A DNA stretch of 64,000 nucleotides from Rheum nobile (GCA_027886185.1 WOAB01000321.1:1302001-1366000), one strand, 5' to 3'; positions 20,522-31,140 are shown, counted from the first letter of the stretch. Notes: generated by a model from the letters alone, not told the origin. Program-made: numbers and translations.

Positions 20522-22926
20522 TGGCAAAAATCTTCTGTTTCTGTGCTTTTTCCCTGTAGGAATTCTCTTGTGAGAAAGTCTGGTAAAGAGTTGTTTTTTT
20601 CTTTTATAAATTCTATTTTGAAGTCAAAAACTGAAACAATAGCTTGCCATCTAGCAAAAATCTGTTTTGAAACAAGATTTTGAACATCTTTTTGCAGGAT
20701 TTCTTTGGCTGATTGACAGTCAACACGGAGAAGGAAATCTTTGTTATATAAATCATCTTGGAATTTACAGATACAAGAAACAATAGATAGGACTTCCTTT
20801 TTAACAGTGCTATAGTTCTTTTGTGGTCCAGACCAAACACCAGAGTAGTATCTAACAAGGGTTTCTTTAGTCTGGTTAGGTAGTCTTTGTTTGAGAATAC
20901 TGCCAAAGCCTAATTCTGAGGCATCTGTTTCGACTATCATAAAAGAAGAGGGGTGAGGAATACTAGCACAGGGTAAGGTTTTGACTTTCTCTTTGAGAAG
21001 TTGGATAACCATGGTATGCTCAGTAGTCCAAGGAGGTGGATTTTTCCTAAGTCTTTGAAACAGAGGGGCACAGATTTGTCTGAGGTTCGGGAAGAAATCA
21101 GAGATGTAATTTAGACATCCAAGGAACCTTTGTAGTTGGTTTTTGTCTTTTATTTCATCTGGGAATTTGTTAGTAAACTCTATGCTTCTGTTTATAGGTT
21201 TGACTGTTTGGTTGAAGATGTTGTGACCCAAGAACCTTATCTGTGTTTGGAATAATTTTATTTTTGAGGCCGAGACAGCCAGCCCATTTTTTTCTATTAT
21301 GTATAAAAAAGTATTAAGGTGTTTGAAATGTTCTTCTATACTATTAGAAAAGACCAGAACATCATCAATATAGACTATTGTGAAGCTAGAGTAATGGTTG
21401 AAGATATCATTCATGATTTTTTGGAATTCTGAAGGAGCATTTTTTAGGCCAAAAGGCATAACATTCCATTCGTAATGTCCAAAAGGAACTGCGAAGGTTG
21501 TTTTATACCTATCTTTATTTTCTATTTGGATTTGCCAGAAACCTCTTTTCATATCAAATTTTGAGTAGATCTTAGAATCAGAAAGTATATTGAGGAGATC
21601 TCTTTTATTAGGAATAGGGTATCTAATCCATTGTAGAGCTTTATTTAAAGGTTTGTAGTTAATCACAAGTCTGGGGACACCTCTTTCTTTTTCGGCTTGC
21701 TTATTAACATAGAAAGCTGCACAGCTCCAGGGAGACTTGGAGGGTCTTATAAGTTGTTTTTTTAGGAGGGAGTCTATCTCTTGTTTGCATAATTGTAGGA
21801 GTTCTTGGTTCATTTGGATGGCTCTAGCTTTGGTGGGAATGTCTATTTCTTTGAAATCTTTTTCATAGGGGAGAGATACCTGATGCTTCTTTCTGTCCCA
21901 GAAGGCTGTGGGAGATTCAGAGCAGACTCGTTTTTTGAATAATTCTTCTAGGATGAGGATCTGTTTTTGTAAACCAGGGTTTCTAAGTTTTTCTTCTATT
22001 TTAAGGTGTGCTATTTCCGTGACAAGAGAATGGATGAAGGATCTTTTCTTAGTTATAAGATTCATGCTTTTGTTTATGGGAGAAGACTGTATAGTAGATA
22101 TGTCTTTATGTATGACCGGAGAAATAAACTCAAAACTTAATTTTTTACCTATAACAATAGCATGTATGCCATAAATATCTACTGTAAAAGGATATATCTG
22201 TGTTAGGAAGGGTGTTCCTAGGATTATTTCCTGATTTAAGTCTTTTATTAGTATGAAGGAATTGTTAAAACAATAACGGTTATTACAAATAGAAGCTTTA
22301 GGGATCTTGTAGCTAAGGTTCATTCTATTACCGCTAGCATCAAGGATCTTTTCCTGACTTTTATGGTAATATTTTGAAGGAATTAGACCTTCACAAATAC
22401 AGTTTAGATCAGCTCCACTGTCTATGAGAGCGACTGTAGAAAGGACGAAGTCTTTTATTTTTATGGTAATATTAACATACCATTTCTGAAAGTTGACCTT
22501 GTTTATAGAAGAGATAAGGGTCTGTTTAGTAAGGAGAGTTTCATTATTTTCTTGTTGTAATTTGGAATTATTGTTAAGGGTTTCAATGTCTTTTTTGAGT
22601 CTATTAACTTCAGTTTGTAGATCTTTTATAGTGATGGAGGAAAATGTTTTAGCAGGGGAATACTTATTGATACTTTTGGAAATACTAAAAGGTTCTTCAA
22701 ATTTTATTTGAGGATCTTTGAGTGTATTAGTAAGTTCTACGAGGGTCTCTTTTTCATTACTTTTGGTGATGCCATTACAGAATTGGGTTGTTCCTGAAAT
22801 ATCTGAGTCTGAAGAATTAAGGTCATGAATATCATCCTTAGAGTCTTTCAAAAGGACTTTTGTAGGTCTATTTTTTAGGGTATTGTTATTACGATAAATT
22901 CTTTTGATCTGTTTTCCTAGATTCAT
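20518..22926 (-). CDS. Copy E: protease-reverse transcriptase-RNase H polyprotein
   Basis: An uninterrupted 802-codon frame. Residues ~60-130 are the acidic/coiled-coil coat tail shared with A-D; the aspartic protease signature LIDSGADLN is at ~165; RT runs from ~395 to ~600 with FDMKRGFWQIQI, GHYEWNVMPFGLKNAPSEFQ and the catalytic YIDD at ~518; RNase H starts with ETDAS at ~665. It would convert pregenomic RNA to DNA. The PFGLKNAPSEFQ context suggests a petuvirus- or florendovirus-like caulimovirid and not a badnavirus. It is the only RT of this viral group in the window. The zinc knuckle expected upstream is missing. Frame intactness implies recent integration or little decay. Confidence 0.88.
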   Translation of the reverse strand: MNLGKQIKRIYRNNNTLKNRPTKVLLKDSKDDIHDLNSSDSDISGTTQFCNGITKSNEKETLVELTNTLKDPQIKFEEPFSISKSINKYSPAKTFSSITIKDLQTEVNRLKKDIETLNNNSKLQQENNETLLTKQTLISSINKVNFQKWYVNITIKIKDFVLSTVALIDSGADLNCICEGLIPSKYYHKSQEKILDASGNRMNLSYKIPKASICNNRYCFNNSFILIKDLNQEIILGTPFLTQIYPFTVDIYGIHAIVIGKKLSFEFISPVIHKDISTIQSSPINKSMNLITKKRSFIHSLVTEIAHLKIEEKLRNPGLQKQILILEELFKKRVCSESPTAFWDRKKHQVSLPYEKDFKEIDIPTKARAIQMNQELLQLCKQEIDSLLKKQLIRPSKSPWSCAAFYVNKQAEKERGVPRLVINYKPLNKALQWIRYPIPNKRDLLNILSDSKIYSKFDMKRGFWQIQIENKDRYKTTFAVPFGHYEWNVMPFGLKNAPSEFQKIMNDIFNHYSSFTIVYIDDVLVFSNSIEEHFKHLNTFLYIIEKNGLAVSASKIKLFQTQIRFLGHNIFNQTVKPINRSIEFTNKFPDEIKDKNQLQRFLGCLNYISDFFPNLRQICAPLFQRLRKNPPPWTTEHTMVIQLLKEKVKTLPCASIPHPSSFMIVETDASELGFGSILKQRLPNQTKETLVRYYSGVWSGPQKNYSTVKKEVLSIVSCICKFQDDLYNKDFLLRVDCQSAKEILQKDVQNLVSKQIFARWQAIVSVFDFKIEFIKEKNNSLPDFLTREFLQGKSTETEDFCQ

Positions 22927-23974
22927 ATCTCCTTATGGGTGGGTAATTAGATCTATCAAACATGTTTTCAGGATTAGGATTTTGTTTATTTTTGTTAAGA
23001 GGAGGTTCTAATTTGTCGGGGTAAAAAGCTTTAGAGGAGTTATCTAATATTTCCTTATCAGGAGGGTCATATTTCTTTTTATAATCCTCGGGACAATTAC
23101 TAGAATCAGTATTGGTCTTATTGTTACGTTTTTCAACATAGTTTAAGGACACAGTTCTTTTCTTAAAATTAATTAGTTTCATGACACTGAGAGAAGGGTT
23201 AAAAGGGGTACTTTTAAGAGTTTCATTTTTTATTTTCTGAATCTGGAAATGAGGTCTAGAAACGTCTTGATTAATCTTGATAGTTTTAGTAATGATTTTA
23301 TCCTGTATATTCTTAACATCTTCAATAGTTGCAAGACTGTTGTTAGGAATAATGACCCTAGGATTCTTAAAGGGTTTAGTAGGAACATCTTTATCTTTAG
23401 TAATAATTTCTAGTAAAGGAGGATGAACACTTTGTATAGACCCTGAAGGTAAAAGATTCCAAATCTTAGTTAACTTAGTTTGGATTTCTATGGACTTTTG
23501 TTCTAAAGGGTTTTCTATACCCTGAATCTTAAGATAATTAGGAAACCAGGTGAAGAATAGGATATTGATCCTATATTTTTCCATATCTGAATACCATAAT
23601 TCTCTTATTTTATCTCTAATTATTTTGTCTATTTTCATGAACCAAACTTTCTTGATTCTGTTTTCAATGGAATCAAAGTCTTTTCTAAGATAATCTTTAT
23701 CTATTGTGAAAACTGTTTTTGTGATAAAATTTATAGAGGATAATAGTTGAAGAGTCTTTTGTTCTTTGTCAAGATTGAGAGTTCCTTCATGACTCTTTAC
23801 ACTAAGAGCTGTTTTAAAGTCTATCCAACCTATTCTGTAAATGGATTGTATAGACTGTTGTGGTATGTTCCCATCATTATTATTTTCTTCGTACAGATTT
23901 TCATTACTATGGACAACTGGGGTGCTAGATGAACTAGAACCTCTATGCAGCATACGCCTAAATTGTAGAGCCAT
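22889..23974 (-). CDS. Copy E: ORF1 N-terminal part with unknown middle domain
   Basis: A 361-codon frame starting MALQFRRMLHRGSSSSS. The first ~70 residues match copies A and B. Then, where those carry the movement and coat domains, E has a different ~230-residue region (VFTIDKDYLRKDF, ELWYSDMEKYRINILFFTWF) of unknown function. The last ~20 residues (FDRSNYPPIRRYESRKTDQK) again match copy B just before its zinc knuckle. The frame then shifts by one into pol at ~22900, and the knuckle is deleted at that spot. There is no 30K movement motif. Confidence 0.75.
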   Translation of the reverse strand: MALQFRRMLHRGSSSSSTPVVHSNENLYEENNNDGNIPQQSIQSIYRIGWIDFKTALSVKSHEGTLNLDKEQKTLQLLSSINFITKTVFTIDKDYLRKDFDSIENRIKKVWFMKIDKIIRDKIRELWYSDMEKYRINILFFTWFPNYLKIQGIENPLEQKSIEIQTKLTKIWNLLPSGSIQSVHPPLLEIITKDKDVPTKPFKNPRVIIPNNSLATIEDVKNIQDKIITKTIKINQDVSRPHFQIQKIKNETLKSTPFNPSLSVMKLINFKKRTVSLNYVEKRNNKTNTDSSNCPEDYKKKYDPPDKEILDNSSKAFYPDKLEPPLNKNKQNPNPENMFDRSNYPPIRRYESRKTDQKNLS

Positions 23975-24250
23975 AATTAGTTACGTTTTAGGAACTATTT
24001 ATCTTAATCGTATGTTTTATTGTTACTAAATGGCGTGGGACCATCGGCCTGGAACACCTTGGGACTACCTCGTCAAGCGGGCTTACCAACGGACTTACGA
24101 CTAAAACCAAACACGCACAGGGTGTTCCAGGCCGATGGTTCCACGCCATTTAGTAACAATAAAACATACGATTAAGATAAATAGTTCCTAAACGTAACTA
24201 ATTATGGCTCTACAATTTAGGCGTATGCTGCATAGAGGTTCTAGTTCATC
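23928..24250. repeat. Head-to-head palindrome of viral leader and ORF1 start
   Basis: The arm 23928-24058 (leader plus first ~15 codons of copy E ORF1, minus strand) is repeated as a near-perfect reverse complement at 24121-24250, with one 1 nt indel and very few mismatches. The loop is 62 bases. The right arm is thus a second viral fragment, on the plus strand, which breaks off within the Ser-rich codons and abuts the 840 bp repeat. Arms this similar could form a cruciform or a hairpin RNA. Confidence 0.82.
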
Positions 24251-25090
24251 AAGCAATTAGGAGCAGATTTGCATCATAATGGAACGCATAGAAGCATCAT
24301 TAGAGAGCTATATGGTTAGGGCTTGGCCAAAGGTCATCTAAAAACCTTAGTATTGCCTTTCTACTTGTTCAGATCGCACATCAAATATTGCACAGAGAAG
24401 CAGTTAGGAGCAGAAAATGACATCGCACATAACTCATTGCACACAAAGAAGCACTATTATCGGATCAAGCTAGTGAGAGAGGGAGATCGAGATTGAACAC
24501 ACACCTTGGTAGCCCAACCAATGAGATTGGCTATAGAGAGGGGCCAGGGAAGGAGAGGCGGGCTTCGAGAGCCATCGACCGCTTTGGGTAGCCACCAACT
24601 GGGCATCGAGGAGAGGGCCGTTGTCCACTGTTGGTTTGCAGAATTTTGGAGGGCGAGAAAGGGCGAAGAACGGCGATGGAGAGAGAGGCGATGAAGAAAT
24701 TGAAGACGGTGATGGAGCAGAGGTGGAGCTTCGTTCTCCCTTCAATAGAGGATCCGGTCGAGCCCCAAAGAAATCCCCTGTATTGCCTTCTTTTCTCCCT
24801 TCTGAAGCTTTCCCCCCCATTAGAGCCTCTTCCGAATTGCTCCCGGATCGAGCTCAAGAAAGCTCTCATCTCCCCATTTTCTTAGAAATCTACCATTGCT
24901 CCCCCTCGAGCTTCAGAGAGGAGCTCCTCCACTTGTCCCAAAATTGCGGCCTCTATTAGTTGAAGTTCATTTTCTTCTTTCTTGCAGCCCCCGAGCCCTC
25001 CTTTCTGTTGAATTCTCTTTCACCCTAAAAATAAGGTTTTGGGCCCCTTATTCTCTATGGGCCTTGAGCCCACTAAAATCTGGCACCCAC
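24251..25090. repeat. ~840 bp repeat, copy 1
   Basis: From aagcaattaggagcag to ctggcacccaca this segment is nearly identical to 32511-33350. Overlapping frames of 112-116 codons on both strands occur in both copies but show no recognisable domain. It contains a purine-rich GA stretch and a polypyrimidine part. It may be a piece of a larger noncoding element whose other part lies left of the second copy. Confidence 0.75.
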
Positions 25091-25370
25091 AGCCAACCCC
25101 CTAAGCCCTTCGGCTTCGCATAGCAAAGGTGAAGGCTTGGTTCACTGGTGGCCGCGCAAGAACATGCATTCGTCCAAGTTCCTCGCTAATCTTTCTGGCA
25201 AGTTGTCTTCTTTTTTCTCTTTCTTTTCGTGGAATGACTAAGCTAATCATTGTATCTTGGTTTGGTCCTCCCTTAATTTGCTCGTTTTCCGCATCCTCTC
25301 TCATTTTGTATTGATTTTTGAACCATCTCTATGGTTGGATGGAGCACAGGTTAAAGCGCAAGTTCGCGAG
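25091..25370. other. Unassigned spacer before minisatellite
   Basis: No recognisable coding or repeat structure beyond a few bases resembling the start of the 54 bp units at the right edge. Confidence 0.35.
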
Positions 25371-26060
25371 TAAGCGCAAGTTCGCGAGTCAACTAGTAGA
25401 GTGGCGCAGAGCCCCGAGACATTACACTTTGAGTTCGCGAGGGAACTCGTCGAGTGGGCACGAAGCCCCGAGACATTGCTTTTAGAGTTCGCGAGGGAAC
25501 TCGTCGCGTGGGCGCGAAGCCCCAAGACATTGCTTTTAGAGTTCGCGAGGGAACTCGTCGTGTGGGCGCGAAGCCCCAAGACATTGCTTTTAGAGTTCGC
25601 GAGGGAACTCGTCGCGTGGGCGCGAAGCCCCAAGACATTGCTTTTAGAGTTCGCGAGGGAACTCGTCATGTGGGCGCGAAGCCCCAAGACATTGCTTTTA
25701 GAGTTCGCGAGGGAACTCGTCGCGTGGGCGCAAAGCCCCAAGACATTGCTTTTAGAGTTCGCGAGGAAACTCGTCGCGTGGGCGCGAAGCCCCAAGACAT
25801 TGCTTTTAGAGTTCATGAGGGAACTCGTCGCGTGGGCGCGAAGCCCCAAGACATTGCTTTTAGAGTTCGCGAGGGAACTCGTCGAGTGGGCGCGAAGCCC
25901 CAAGATATTGCACTTCGAGTTCGCGAGGGAACTCGTCGAGTGGGCGTGAAGCCCCAAGATATTGCACTTCGAGTTCGCGAGGGAACTCGTCGAGTGGGTG
26001 TGAAGCCCCAAGATATTGCACTTCGAGTTCGCGAGGGAACTCGTCGAGTGGGTGTGACTC
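25371..26060. repeat. 54 bp minisatellite, about 12-13 units
   Basis: Tandem units with a period of exactly 54 bp (starts at 25485, 25539, 25593 and onward), each containing gagttcgcgagggaactc, whose outer six bases form an inverted pair. Since 54 is divisible by three, three frames stay open: plus-strand 182 and 204 codons and minus-strand 236 codons, all made of 18-residue repeats. I regard these frames as by-products of the period. Units near the edges differ more from the consensus than central ones. Confidence 0.9.
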
Positions 26061-26594
26061 CACTCTAGTTAAGTTGCTTCTTGGTGCGCCTTGTACTTTG
26101 CTTTTAATTGTTTTACTCGTATTTGTATTATTCTTGCTCTATCATTTTCTTGTTAATAGTGCAAGCATGAACCTTGTATTTGAAGGAACATGCGTGTTTC
26201 CCATTGGGGATATACGGACTTGCGCGTAAAGAAGCACATATATGTGCGTCAAAGAAAAGAGACTCGTGAAGGGGGTATGCGTTTGTGCACAAAGGACCCG
26301 CCATGCGTCGGAGAGAGTGATCCCATAGAGGGTATAAGGGAGAGAGTGATTTCACTAGCTTGCTCGTGTTGCTCAGCTTGCTTTTTCACTCTCTGTTTGC
26401 TTGCTTTCTCGTGTTGCTTCTGTCACTTGCTTTCTCATATTGCTTATACATTTGTCTTATTGCATTTCCTTTTTACTCGCTTTTTCTAAGTCCATAGAGG
26501 GTGCATGGTTGGGTAGTTATGAGTGAAGGGAAACCTTTGTGAAGGCCTTGAAGTGAAGATCTTCGTGAAAGGGAGCTTTCGTGAAGGATGAGTA
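26061..26594. other. Unassigned spacer before the 668 bp LTR
   Basis: Contains degenerate ttgcttgctttctcgtgttgc-type units at ~26350-26470 that resemble 31505-31625 on the other side of the Gypsy element. This may be the ancestral flank or related repeat sequence. No gene is visible. Confidence 0.35.
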
Positions 26595-27262
26595 TGTTGG
26601 CATTGCTATTTTTTGGGACTTTCTATTGTTGGAAAGTTCCCACTTTTGGCACTTGCTATTTTTAGGGTTTTCTATTTTTAGCACTTACTATTGTTAGAAC
26701 TTACTATTTTTAGAAGGTTTCTATTTTTGGGTATGCGCTCCACTCATGTCGAGTGGGCTAGCCCATTGGTGCGTGTCTCGGCCCATCCGAGCCCCGCATC
26801 CCCTTTATAAGGCCACTTCGGCCTCATTTGTAAGGTTACGTCAAAATTAACCTAAGTTCAAGTTCAGAGTGATTTCCTCCTTCCTTAGGCCTGGCGTCAC
26901 ATCTATCTATTTCTTCTCCCCTTTCACGCCGCCACAGACGCTACTACACCGCCTCGTAGCTCGTTGCTTCGAGCCAACCTTGCCGCGTGACACTTCACGC
27001 CATCGATATCCTACTCCTGAGGCCATCGATTGCATCGCGCTGAGTCTCTCGCCGCTGCATCCGTTTCTCCCGCTTCTGCGTGAAAACCTCTAAGTCTTGT
27101 AGAGGGTATTTCCATCGGCAACTCTCGTTGTTTTCGTGCAAAACAACAAGGCTTGTCGCCAAGGATTCCACGGCAACCTCTGAGACGCTGCGACTCAGTA
27201 CAAAGACATAGATCAGCCGCTGCCGACGACAATTGGCCGCATCCGAGACCAAGGACACATCA
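26595..27262 (+). mobile_element. 5' LTR (668 bp) of RT-less Gypsy element
   Basis: Starts TGTTGGCATTGC and ends GACACATCA, followed two bases later by a primer-binding site. It has a TATA-like ccctttataagg at 26811-26822. Length and sequence match the inverted LTR at 1459-2126. Frames within it are not genes. The corresponding 3' LTR is absent: the element breaks off near 31417. Confidence 0.88.
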
Positions 27263-27264
27263 AC

Positions 27265-27276
27265 TGGCATCAGAGC
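27265..27276 (+). promoter_or_regulatory. Primer-binding site
   Basis: tggcatcagagc, two bases after the LTR, differs by one base from TGGTATCAGAGC, complementary to the 3' end of plant initiator tRNA-Met, the usual primer for these elements. Confidence 0.8.
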
Positions 27277-27773
27277 TCAGTGGTCTTGTAAGTCGCTTCT
27301 CTTTCGCCGCCATCATCAAAAATAAAATTGTCCTTTGAGTTGTGTGTTTGTATGTTTGCGTGACCTAATCGGTGTCTACAAGCCAAGAGTTGGGCCGGAA
27401 TTGCTTTCTTCCCTTGCAAGCTTGCGTGTGATTTGTTGAGTATCTAGAAGATCTTGCGTGATTTTTGTGATTTATTTCCTAATATTTTGCGTGGCATATC
27501 TCTAAATATCTTGCGTGATTTATTTCTATATTAGTTAACCACCAAATCTGCATAGTCTTCTCTCTTCTATCACAACAAGATAATATTGTGATTTCTTTTC
27601 TTCTAATCAACTAAGGCCGGGATCTTTTTGTTAACCACCAAATCTGCATAATCAATGAACTACTTGTCTCGCATCACCCTACGCCTACATCGGTGCCCTT
27701 CGACATCAACAACCATTTGGGCCACCAAAGCGCTTGAACGCCCCGGTATGGCTCGGATGGCTACGGCTCTGCG
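27277..27773 (+). other. Untranslated leader of the RT-less Gypsy element
   Basis: About 500 bases between primer site and the first gag-like codons, AT-rich with a repeated phrase (gttaaccaccaaatctgcat) at ~27535 and ~27630. No ORF is supported. Confidence 0.5.
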
Positions 27774-28856
27774 ATGCCATCTATACATGATGACTTTGAG
27801 GAGTTTGATGATGAGGAGATTGAGGACTCCGACATGATCAACCCCGACTCATGTCACCCACCCTTGGGCGATTTAGTCGAGCACCACGACAGGCCTACCG
27901 ACTGGATACCTCCGGCGCGCCCCATGCAAGGCCCGCCGCTGGCTCCACTAGCCGCTGGGCGTGATTTTTGCGACCCACGCCGAGAGATGATGCCGCGTAA
28001 CTACCGCCGTGCTGCCGCCGACATAGAGCCCAGATAGCCCATTTGCCCCGCAGATGTAGCGGCCCACGCCACCTACGCCGAGGTTTGGGCTAATGACGAC
28101 CACGCACGCCGCCATCTTGGCTATGCACATCCACCTGCGGCCCGGGCTGATGCTTTCGGTGGCTTGGACATTCCGCCGCCGTATCCGCTTATACGCGCGC
28201 CAGTTGCCGTCGTCGCCAGGGCCAATCGCCATGAAGTTAAGGTAAAAATTGAACATTTCATTGGCGAATACGACCTTGCTATTTTTCTTGAGTGGATGCA
28301 GGCAACAGGTTATACGTTGCATTATTGCAACATCCCCGAAGAGGAACGAGTCAATGCAGCCACGCTCCATTTTCGTGGCACCGCTAGGGTTTGGTGGCAG
28401 TGGTTCGTTGATGACCGAATTCGACGAAACCTCGTCCCAATCACACAGTGGCATCAACTCGTTTATGTGATGACACAGAAGTATGTCCCCAAGGACTATA
28501 GGAACCAAATGCGACTAGAGATAGCCATGGCTCGCCAAGGTTCGCTCACGCCGCTAGAGTTCTTTTCGAAGCTGGAAGACATATACTACAAAGCTAATGT
28601 TAGTGTTGCTCCGTCCACACTGAGGACGAAGTTTTTGAGTGGTTTGAACCCCTCCATTCGGGACCAACTAGAGATTTTGCCAATTAAGGATCTCAACACC
28701 TTAACGCACATCGCTATGCAACTCCACAATCAATTGGTGCGTCGCCGGCAATCCACTTGGCAATCTCCGGGCCAACGCAGGTATGACTCTTGTCCCTCTC
28801 AATCTTCTTATTCTACTGATGTGAGTTCCGCCCCTACAAACGTCGCGTCTAGCTAG
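27774..28856 (+). pseudogene. Gag of RT-less Gypsy element
   Basis: Two in-line frames: an acidic N-terminus (27774-28037, MPSIHDDFEEFDDEEIED) and the retrotransposon gag domain (28164-28856), with ATLHFRGTARVWWQWFVDDR and TKFLSGLNPSIRDQLE typical of plant Ty3/Gypsy capsid. Stops at 28035 and 28857 interrupt the ancestral reading. After the second stop the zinc knuckle CFKCGGRGHYKRDC follows at ~28957-28998, so the nucleocapsid part is separated from the capsid. It would form virus-like particles. Confidence 0.82.
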
Positions 28857-29394
28857 AGCCAAAAAACCAAGGTCGCGCCGCCAGGCGCCACACAAACTCG
28901 CGTTGCCGCGCTTAAGGCTCCACCACCGGGGACTGAGCACGCACGTGATTTGGAGTGTTTCAAATGTGGAGGCCGAGGACACTACAAACGGGACTGCCCT
29001 AACACTAGAAAGGTCATCTTCTCCCAAAACACTGGATATATGGGTCATATGAGGAAGATGAGCCTCGTCTGGAGGCGATAGAGGAGGGATTTGAGGAGGC
29101 CGATGAGGATGCTTATGCGTGTGAGCCCACTGCCCTCGATGCGGGCACGCCGCTGAGCCTTGTCACGCGCCGCGTCCTCACCGTCAAGGAGGCCTCTTTA
29201 ATGGACCAGCGTGAGAACCTTTTCCATACGTGTTGCATGGTCAAGACCGCCTCCTTGAGTGTGATTATTGATGGGGGCAACTGCTGCAACATCGTCAACG
29301 AGAAGGCGGTGAAGCACTTCAACTTGCCGACAACGCCACACCTCCATGAGCTTATGAAGAAAGGGGGGTCACGGTCGAGTGGAAGGACAACCAT
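28857..29394 (+). pseudogene. Zinc knuckle and protease remnant, followed by the RT deletion
   Basis: After the gag stop: a CCHC knuckle near 28957, a frameshift at ~29040, then a protease region with SVIIDGGNCCNIVN (29200-29416 frame), the same protease type as in the 47.8 kb element. At ~29350-29360 protease sequence jumps to EWKDNHVWAFTALKEAL, the end of the RT/connection domain, so the whole RT catalytic core, including any YxDD box, has been deleted. Confidence 0.8.
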
Positions 29395-31140
29395 GTGTGG
29401 GCCTTCACGGCCTTGAAGGAAGCTCTCTGCAACGCACTACTTCTACAGCTTCCGGACTTCTCCAAGCATTTCGAGGTTGAATGCGACGCTTCCAATGTCG
29501 GTATTGGGGGTGTCTTACACCAGGAGAGGAGGTCGATTGCCTTCTTCAGTGAGAAGTTGTTCGGGGCTACCCTGAACTACCCGACGTATGACAAGGAGCT
29601 CTATGCTCTTGTTCGAGTACTCAAGACGTGGCAGTACTATCTCTGGCCTCGCGAGTTTGTGATTCACTCCGACCACGCCGCCCTTAGCTACTTGAAGGGA
29701 CAGGCCACGCTCAACCGCCACCACACCAGATGGGTCGAGTTCATGGAGATGTTTCCCTACGTCGTGCTCCATAAGAAAGGTAAGGAGAATGTGGTCGCCG
29801 ACGTCATTTCTCGCAGGTATAATCTTCTTACCCATCTCCAGACTAAGGTTCTTGGTTTTGCTTTGATTAAAGACTTATATTTGGTTGATGCCTTGTTTAA
29901 GCCTATTTTCGAGCAATGCTTTATGAGTCGAGAGTTTGCGTCTTATTTTGTGCATGAGGGTTTTCTCTATAAGGCAGATCGTCTATGTATCCCTAGCTCT
30001 TCCATTAGGACCCTCCTCATTCAAGAGGCTCATGATGGCCGAGGCCACTTTGGGATTTCTAGGACGTTGGCAGCCTTGAGAGAACATTTCTTTTGGCCAC
30101 ATATGGCAACACAGGTGACTAGGTATTGCAAGAGTTATGTGAGTTGCCAGACAGGTAAGGCGAGATCTAGTCCTCACGGCCTTTACACGCCCTTACCTAT
30201 TCCATACGGCCCTAGGGAAGATTTGTCCATGGATTTTATTACAGGATTGCCTCTCTCTCGTAGGGGTAAGGACTCTATTTTTGTTGTTGTGGATAGGTTT
30301 TCCAAAATGGCCCACTTTATAGCCTGCAAAACAACCCATAATGCTAGTGACATAGCTGATTTATTTTTTGAGCATGTGGTTCGTTTACATGGTGTTCCTA
30401 GATCTATTGTGAGTGATAGGGATACCAAGTTTGTTGGGCATTTTTGGAGGACTCTTTGGGGTAAGCTAGGCACAAAACACCTATTTTCCACTAGCTACCA
30501 CCTCCAGATAAATGCCCAAACTGAGGTCACGAACCGCACTTTAGGGGCCCTTCTTAGGACGATGCTCAAGGCCAATCCCAGGCGTTGGAAGGACTTACTT
30601 TCTTTTATTGAGTTCTCTTATAACAGGTCCAGGCACTCGACAACCAGGCTCACACCATTCGAGGTTGTCTATGGTCGTAACCCATTGACACCTTTGGACA
30701 TGTTGCCGCGCCCGCTGCAGGACAATGAGCACGTCACCGCCGCCGGCCGCGCCGCACAGATTCAAGAGCTCCATCGTCGGACGAGAGCACAGCTCGAGCG
30801 CCGGTCGCGCCAGTATGAGGCCTAACAAAACAAGGGCAGGCGCAAGGTGATTTTTGCGCCAGGCGATATGGTTTGGGTCCACCTCCGTAAGGATCGCTTC
30901 CCCAACAAGGGCAAATCCAAGCTAGCGCCGCGCGGAGATGGCCCATTCAGAGTGGTCAAGGCCATTTGCCACAACGCCTATGAGATTGACTTGCCCCCGG
31001 ATTTTGGTGTCCACGGGATATTCAATGTCGCCGACCTCCAGTCATACGTGGAGCCAGAGTTCGATAAGGGTGAAGCGGGGATGCTTCATAGCCAAGTGGG
31101 GGATGGTGATGCGCCCCTGCCCTCCATGACAGCGGCATAG
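29395..31140 (+). pseudogene. RNase H and integrase of RT-less Gypsy element
   Basis: A 476-codon frame (29395-30825) plus an in-frame continuation after a TAA at 30823 to 31140. RNase H begins FEVECDASNVGIGGVL; integrase has an HHCC-like finger at ~residues 210-255 in which one expected Cys is Tyr (CKSYVSC), the catalytic triad region DFITGLP, SDRDTKF and QTEVTNRT, and a C-terminal GDMVWVHLRKDRFP block with no chromodomain visible. It would splice the cDNA into chromosomal DNA. The continuity suggests a fairly young copy despite the RT deletion. Confidence 0.85.

Noticed and set aside
3644..24000. Active, inducible virus at this locus
   Set aside because: No copy is complete: each lacks essential domains or has stops, frameshifts and inverted joints, so I see only relics here.
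24470..25123. Overlapping 112-116-codon frames on both strands
   Set aside because: The same frames occur in the second copy of a noncoding repeat, without a domain or codon bias I could see.
25301..26068. Repeat-protein genes of 182-236 codons on both strands
   Set aside because: Open frames follow from a 54 bp period divisible by three; three overlapping frames are equally open, so none is supported.
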